The notes below the pieces were generated by a model. It made no database searches. It worked only from the letters and a program-made list of their open reading frames with translations, and was not told where the DNA came from. DNA of 64,000 nucleotides from Salinicola corii (GTDB taxonomy: Bacteria; Pseudomonadota; Gammaproteobacteria; Pseudomonadales; Halomonadaceae). Positions 61,152 through 64,000 of this stretch are shown in pieces. The position numbers were made by a program, and so were the translations under genes. Numbering within the stretch: the stretch's first letter is position 1; every line of letters starts with the position of its first letter. The stretch covers positions 186,001 to 250,000 of the forward strand of contig NZ_VTPX01000001.1 in assembly GCF_008298015.1 (NCBI RefSeq), in the 5' to 3' direction.

Positions 61152-61182
61152 AAACACCCGGCCATGTGCCGGGTGTTTTTTT
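61152..61182 (+). terminator. Intrinsic terminator after tal
   Basis: AACACCCGGC pairs with GCCGGGTGTT around a short loop, followed by seven T; closes the polyol/pentose transcript. Confidence 0.9.
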
Positions 61183-61507
61183 GTTGGTAAAGGGGCTGGC
61201 TGATTACCGGTCGAGGACCGTATCACTGACCGTGAATCAGCCATCCTCGTCGTTGATTGACGAGGGGGCTTAACGCTCGCCCCCTTGCCGCTCCCCCTCT
61301 ACTGGCGTCGCAAGACCGCGAATTCCTGAGCGGAAAGCGCCTGCGCTTAGGGTCGGTGCGTACGGACATCCATGTTGCGCGACCCGGCTTGGCGCCCTCC
61401 GCTCAGCGCTGTCTTGAAGACGCCGTCGCGTCGCCCTGACCAGAGATGTCCTCTGTAACGAGGAGTGGGTCGAGCGTTTTAAAGCCGCGAGTCACGGCGT
61501 GGGTCGG
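61183..61507. other. Intergenic region without a recognised gene
   Basis: In these 325 bases I see no supported ORF or RNA. A weak G/C-rich dyad (GAGGGGGC with GCCCCCTT) lies at about 61262-61286. Confidence 0.4.
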
Positions 61508-62503
61508 TTACGCCTTCCTCCAGACATCCGCCAGAATCTCGTAGGATTTCACCCGGTCGGCGTGATCAAAACAGTCGGTGTTGACCATGATCTCGTCGGC
61601 GCCGGTCTGCTCCAGCAGCTCGTCAAGTTGCTGTCGCACGCTCTCCGGCCCGCCGACCACCGCGGCACCCAGGTTCTGGGCCACCATGGCCCGTTCCTGG
61701 GGCGACCAGTCGAGGTTCTCCACCGGCGGCTGGGTCCGCGTGCTCTTGCCGCGAATCAGGTTGAGGAACTTCTGCTGCTGGGTGGTGGCGAGAAAGCGTG
61801 CATGCTCGTCGGTGTCGGCGGCGATCAGCGGGATGCCGATCATCGCGTGGGGCTTGTCGAGCACGCCTGGCTGGAAGCCTTCACGGTAGAGATGCAGCGC
61901 CTCGATCATGTAACCGGGGGCAAACTGACCGGCGAAGGCGAACGGCAGCCCCAGTCTGGCCGCGAGCTGGGCACTGTAGCCGCTGGAGCCGAGCAGCCAG
62001 ATCGGCACATGGGTGCCTTCACCGGGAATTGCCCGTACCCGCTGGCCGGGCACGGTGTCGCCCAGGTAGCGGCGGAGTTCGTCGAGGCGATCGGGAAAAT
62101 CGTTGACTCCGGCGCGGGGGTCGCGACGCATCGCCTGCATGGTGATGCCGTCGGAGCCCGGCGCACGGCCGAGGCCGAGGTCGATGCGATCCGGGTAGAG
62201 CGTCGCCAGCGTGCCGAACTGCTCGGCGATCGCCAGCGGCGGATGGTTGGGCAGCATGATCCCGCCGCTGCCGATGCGCATGGTCGAGGTCGCCCCGGCG
62301 ATGTGGCCGATCAGCACGCTGGTCGCCGCGCTGGCGATCCCGTCGATGTTGTGGTGCTCGGCCAGCCAGTAGCGGTTGTAGCCCAGACGCTCGGTCTGCT
62401 GGGCCAGGTCGACGCTGCGGCGGAAAGTCTCCGCCGCCGTGCCGTCGCGCGTGATCGGCGCCAGATCCAGCACCGAGAGAGGAGTATCGGCAAGTCGTGA
62501 CAT
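61508..62503 (-). CDS. Luciferase-like (LLM) flavin-dependent oxidoreductase
   Basis: Flavin-dependent monooxygenase-like protein of 331 residues in the YhbW/LuxA-like group. It has the TIM-barrel marks [67 protein letters not shown] and [20 protein letters not shown]. Substrate is unknown; many members have no assigned reaction. It stands alone between tal and a leftward SDR gene. A 26-base hairpin lies 39 bases upstream of the start. Confidence 0.88.
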   Translation of the reverse strand: MSRLADTPLSVLDLAPITRDGTAAETFRRSVDLAQQTERLGYNRYWLAEHHNIDGIASAATSVLIGHIAGATSTMRIGSGGIMLPNHPPLAIAEQFGTLATLYPDRIDLGLGRAPGSDGITMQAMRRDPRAGVNDFPDRLDELRRYLGDTVPGQRVRAIPGEGTHVPIWLLGSSGYSAQLAARLGLPFAFAGQFAPGYMIEALHLYREGFQPGVLDKPHAMIGIPLIAADTDEHARFLATTQQQKFLNLIRGKSTRTQPPVENLDWSPQERAMVAQNLGAAVVGGPESVRQQLDELLEQTGADEIMVNTDCFDHADRVKSYEILADVWRKA

Positions 62504-62541
62504 GAGCGTTCCCGTCAGGAAATGGATGGACGCTCGTTAGC

Positions 62542-62567
62542 GCCCTCATGATCTCCATCATGAGGGC
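62542..62567. repeat. Perfect 11-bp hairpin upstream of the LLM gene
   Basis: GCCCTCATGAT and its complement flank CTCC. With no T tract, it could be an operator, a message-stabilising stem or the end of the upstream transcript. Confidence 0.6.
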
Positions 62568-62649
62568 TGTTGCGATGAATGCAACCGATACTCGCTGTCG
62601 GTCTCCACTCTGTCTCTGGGTTCCTCGAACGTTCTAACGAGGTGTGCGT

Positions 62650-62760
62650 CTAGATATCTGCCAGCAGGGCCTGAATGTCCTGATGACGCCCGGCATCGGC
62701 CGTCTCTCGGCCGGGGCGTGGCGCAGCGGCCAGGGCCTTCAAGGCGCGGTGTGCTGTCAT
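62650..62760 (-). CDS. Small ORF of 36 codons after the SDR gene
   Basis: An ATG with TGGAG 8 bases upstream opens a 36-residue frame, MTAHRALKALAAAPRPGRE through QALLADI, starting 19 bases after the SDR stop on the same strand. It may be a genuine small protein or the remnant of a longer gene; I do not recognise it. Confidence 0.4.
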   Translation of the reverse strand: MTAHRALKALAAAPRPGRETADAGRHQDIQALLADI

Positions 62761-62779
62761 GGTGATCTCCATATGCGAA

Positions 62780-63577
62780 TCAAGACGATGGGGAAGGACG
62801 ACGCGCATGCTGCTGGATCGTCGGAAGCCGCTTCTTGAGCGCGCGGTCGACGATTCCGGGCAGAATCCCGTTCAACCTGACCAACAGGCACTCCGGCCAA
62901 CCGAGCTGTCGATCACGAGCACGTGTCTCGATGCCGCGAATCACGCTCGCCGCGACGCGGGCAGGTTCGTCCACGTGGTTGCCCTGCGCGGTATTGAGGG
63001 CATTGGCTCGGTCGCTGTTCATGCCGGTGCGGGTGGCCCGGGGCGAGATGTGGAGCACATGGACCGGCGTATCGGCCAGTTCCCGACGTAGCGCCTGGCT
63101 GAATCCGCGCAGGGCGAATTTGGTCGTGCAGTAGGCGGTGTAGCCGGGGTGACCGATGGCGCCGAAGGCGGAGCCGAGGTTGACGATCCAGGCGCTGTTC
63201 TCGTGCAGCAGTCGCGGTAGCAGCGCTTGAGTGAGCAACAGGGTTGCTGTCACGTTGAGGTCAACCATCGACGAGATCGCCGCTGGGGACTGCTCGTCGA
63301 ACAGACCGAAGTGATTCACCCCGGCTGCGTTGATCAGCATGTCGATACGCACGTCGTCTGCAGCCTCGAGCACTCGGCGACGATCCTCGCGCGTCGTCAG
63401 GTCGGCGGACAGCGCACGAATGCGCTCTGGCTCCAGCGCTGTCAGTTCTTTCATCACGCTGGCATTACGCCCCACGATCAGCAGCCGCGCGCCGCGCTGT
63501 GCCAGCAGTGTCACCAGTTCCCGTCCGATACCGCCGCTGGCGCCGGTGATCAGGATGCGGCGATCAGACCAGCGCAT
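62780..63577 (-). CDS. Short-chain dehydrogenase/reductase
   Basis: Classical SDR of 265 residues, starting MRWSDRRILITGASGGIGRE with the TGASGGIG cofactor motif at about 11-18, then NAAG (about 87-90), the Ser-Tyr-Lys triad in GSAFGAIGHPGYTAYCTTKF (Tyr and Lys four apart) and NVTATLLLTQALLP. Cofactor preference and substrate cannot be read. Its start lies within the 3' end of the hemolysin-like gene (14-base overlap), so it is coupled to it. Confidence 0.87.
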   Translation of the reverse strand: MRWSDRRILITGASGGIGRELVTLLAQRGARLLIVGRNASVMKELTALEPERIRALSADLTTREDRRRVLEAADDVRIDMLINAAGVNHFGLFDEQSPAAISSMVDLNVTATLLLTQALLPRLLHENSAWIVNLGSAFGAIGHPGYTAYCTTKFALRGFSQALRRELADTPVHVLHISPRATRTGMNSDRANALNTAQGNHVDEPARVAASVIRGIETRARDRQLGWPECLLVRLNGILPGIVDRALKKRLPTIQQHARRPSPSS

Positions 63578-63788
63578 GGCTAAAACCCTCGTGACTGGCA
63601 ACGTCGTCGGCATCCCGCCCAAGATTGCGGAACATAGCACCGTAGAGCCGGGGCGCGAACTGGGCGATCGAGGCGCCATGCTGCTGCCGGTAGGTGTCGG
63701 TAATGAAGCTCTCTAGCGTGGCTCGCTCCCGATTGTCGCGACTTTCACGCCAGATGGTATTCGCCGCTGAGGCAGGTAAACCCGACAT
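63564..63788 (-). pseudogene. Truncated thermostable-hemolysin-like protein
   Basis: The 74-codon frame has a strong ribosome site (GGAGG) and begins MSGLPASAANTIWRES; ERATLESFITDTYRQQHGAS and FAPRLYGAM match, from memory, the start of the thermostable hemolysin family, whose members are about 200 residues. After about residue 52 the similarity stops and the frame ends over the SDR start. In related clusters an AMP-ligase gene often stands between the two; its absence here fits an internal deletion. A short functional protein cannot be excluded. Confidence 0.55.
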
Positions 63789-63937
63789 CGATAGCCCTCC
63801 GGCAAGATGATGGGGGCCAGATTGAAGAGTGAGGGCTTAACGAAGTCTTACGCAGGAACACGAGGGGGGGTAATCTCTCACCCATCCCGAATGGCGCGGG
63901 CGATAGGGGGGCTTCCGCAGAAAGTGGTGTCGTCGTC

Positions 63938-63943
63938 TATACT
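63938..63943 (+). promoter_or_regulatory. -10 element of betI
   Basis: TATACT, preceded by a poor -35 (TTCCGC at 63913-63918), lies just before the probable operator. Confidence 0.45.
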
Positions 63944-63944
63944 A

Positions 63945-63954
63945 TTGACGTCAA
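63945..63954. promoter_or_regulatory. Probable BetI operator
   Basis: TTGACGTCAA is a perfect palindrome right after the -10 element, covering the expected transcription start of betI, the place for autorepression by a TetR-family protein. Confidence 0.45.
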
Positions 63955-63984
63955 AGGAAATCAGCACAAACAAAAGGGGACGAC

Positions 63985-64000
63985 ATGCCCAAACTCGGTA
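63985..64000 (+). CDS. betI: Start of choline-responsive repressor BetI (cut by window end)
   Basis: Only ATG CCC AAA CTC GGT plus one base are present. MPKLG preceded by AGGGGA is the standard start of BetI (MPKLGMQ...), the TetR-family repressor of choline-to-glycine-betaine genes. With so few residues the call rests on this start, the upstream palindrome and the halophile setting. Confidence 0.55.

Noticed and set aside
1-64000. CRISPR arrays, insertion sequences, prophage or att sites
   Set aside because: No regularly spaced repeats, transposase or integrase motifs, or flanking duplications were seen; the tandem repeats found are short and within or beside genes.

Overview
The window reads as chromosomal DNA of a high-GC, moderately halophilic gammaproteobacterium, most likely Halomonadaceae (Halomonas, Salinicola, Chromohalobacter or a relative). 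Supporting signs are the GlnE, NirBD, TrhO, YchJ, PhoPQ-like and YrbL genes, membrane glucose dehydrogenase, a Smo-type polyol ABC transporter and, at the right edge, the first codons of betI. The genus is an inference. I see no rRNA, intact tRNA, insertion sequence, prophage or CRISPR array.

Layout. 1-8.4 kb: two divergent arms resembling a yegUVW set (PfkB kinase, ADP-ribosylglycohydrolase-family enzyme, GntR regulator) face a PotFGHI-like ABC transporter and a GH63-like glycosidase. This looks like uptake and breakdown of an unknown glycosylated, possibly amine-containing, compound. 8.4-14.4 kb: PQQ glucose dehydrogenase and a TctCBA tricarboxylate transporter. 14.7-19.4 kb: glnE, yrbL, trhO. 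19.5-24.3 kb: a compact leftward series (cyclodeaminase family, OsmC, PaiB-like, two GNATs) and a divergent MocR regulator with a clear three-half-site operator. 24.4-28.3 kb: MscS channel, YchJ, DUF3581 protein, potassium channel. 28.4-34.1 kb: a 2-aminoethylphosphonate-type ABC transporter with an alkaline-phosphatase-superfamily hydrolase and a divergent GntR regulator; two TGGTCTAGACCA-like boxes lie between them.

34.2-47.1 kb is the assimilatory nitrate locus: an FAD oxidoreductase plus nirB-nirD leftward, nasA-cobA rightward, a NarK-type transporter leftward, and nasR (nitrate-sensing ANTAR antiterminator). Each of the three nas transcription units has the same control region: a pair of NtrC-like sites about 30 bp apart, a sigma-54 promoter, a hairpin whose hexaloop is AACGGC, and an intrinsic terminator before the first gene. 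The first two units share one enhancer pair between divergent promoters. This predicts nitrogen control of initiation and nitrate/nitrite control by NasR antitermination. Short tandem duplications mark nasA, nirD and yjdM in this stretch.

47.3-50.9 kb: PepSY/membrane genes divergent from a PepSY-PhoP-PhoQ-like operon; direct-repeat boxes here also occur upstream of yrbL. 51-61.1 kb: LacI regulator, SmoEFGK-type polyol transporter, mannitol/arabitol dehydrogenase, xylulokinase and transaldolase, together a route from polyols to the pentose phosphate pathway. 61.5-63.8 kb: luciferase-like monooxygenase, a 36-codon ORF, a short-chain dehydrogenase and a truncated thermostable-hemolysin-like gene. 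63.9-64 kb: betI promoter, probable operator and start.
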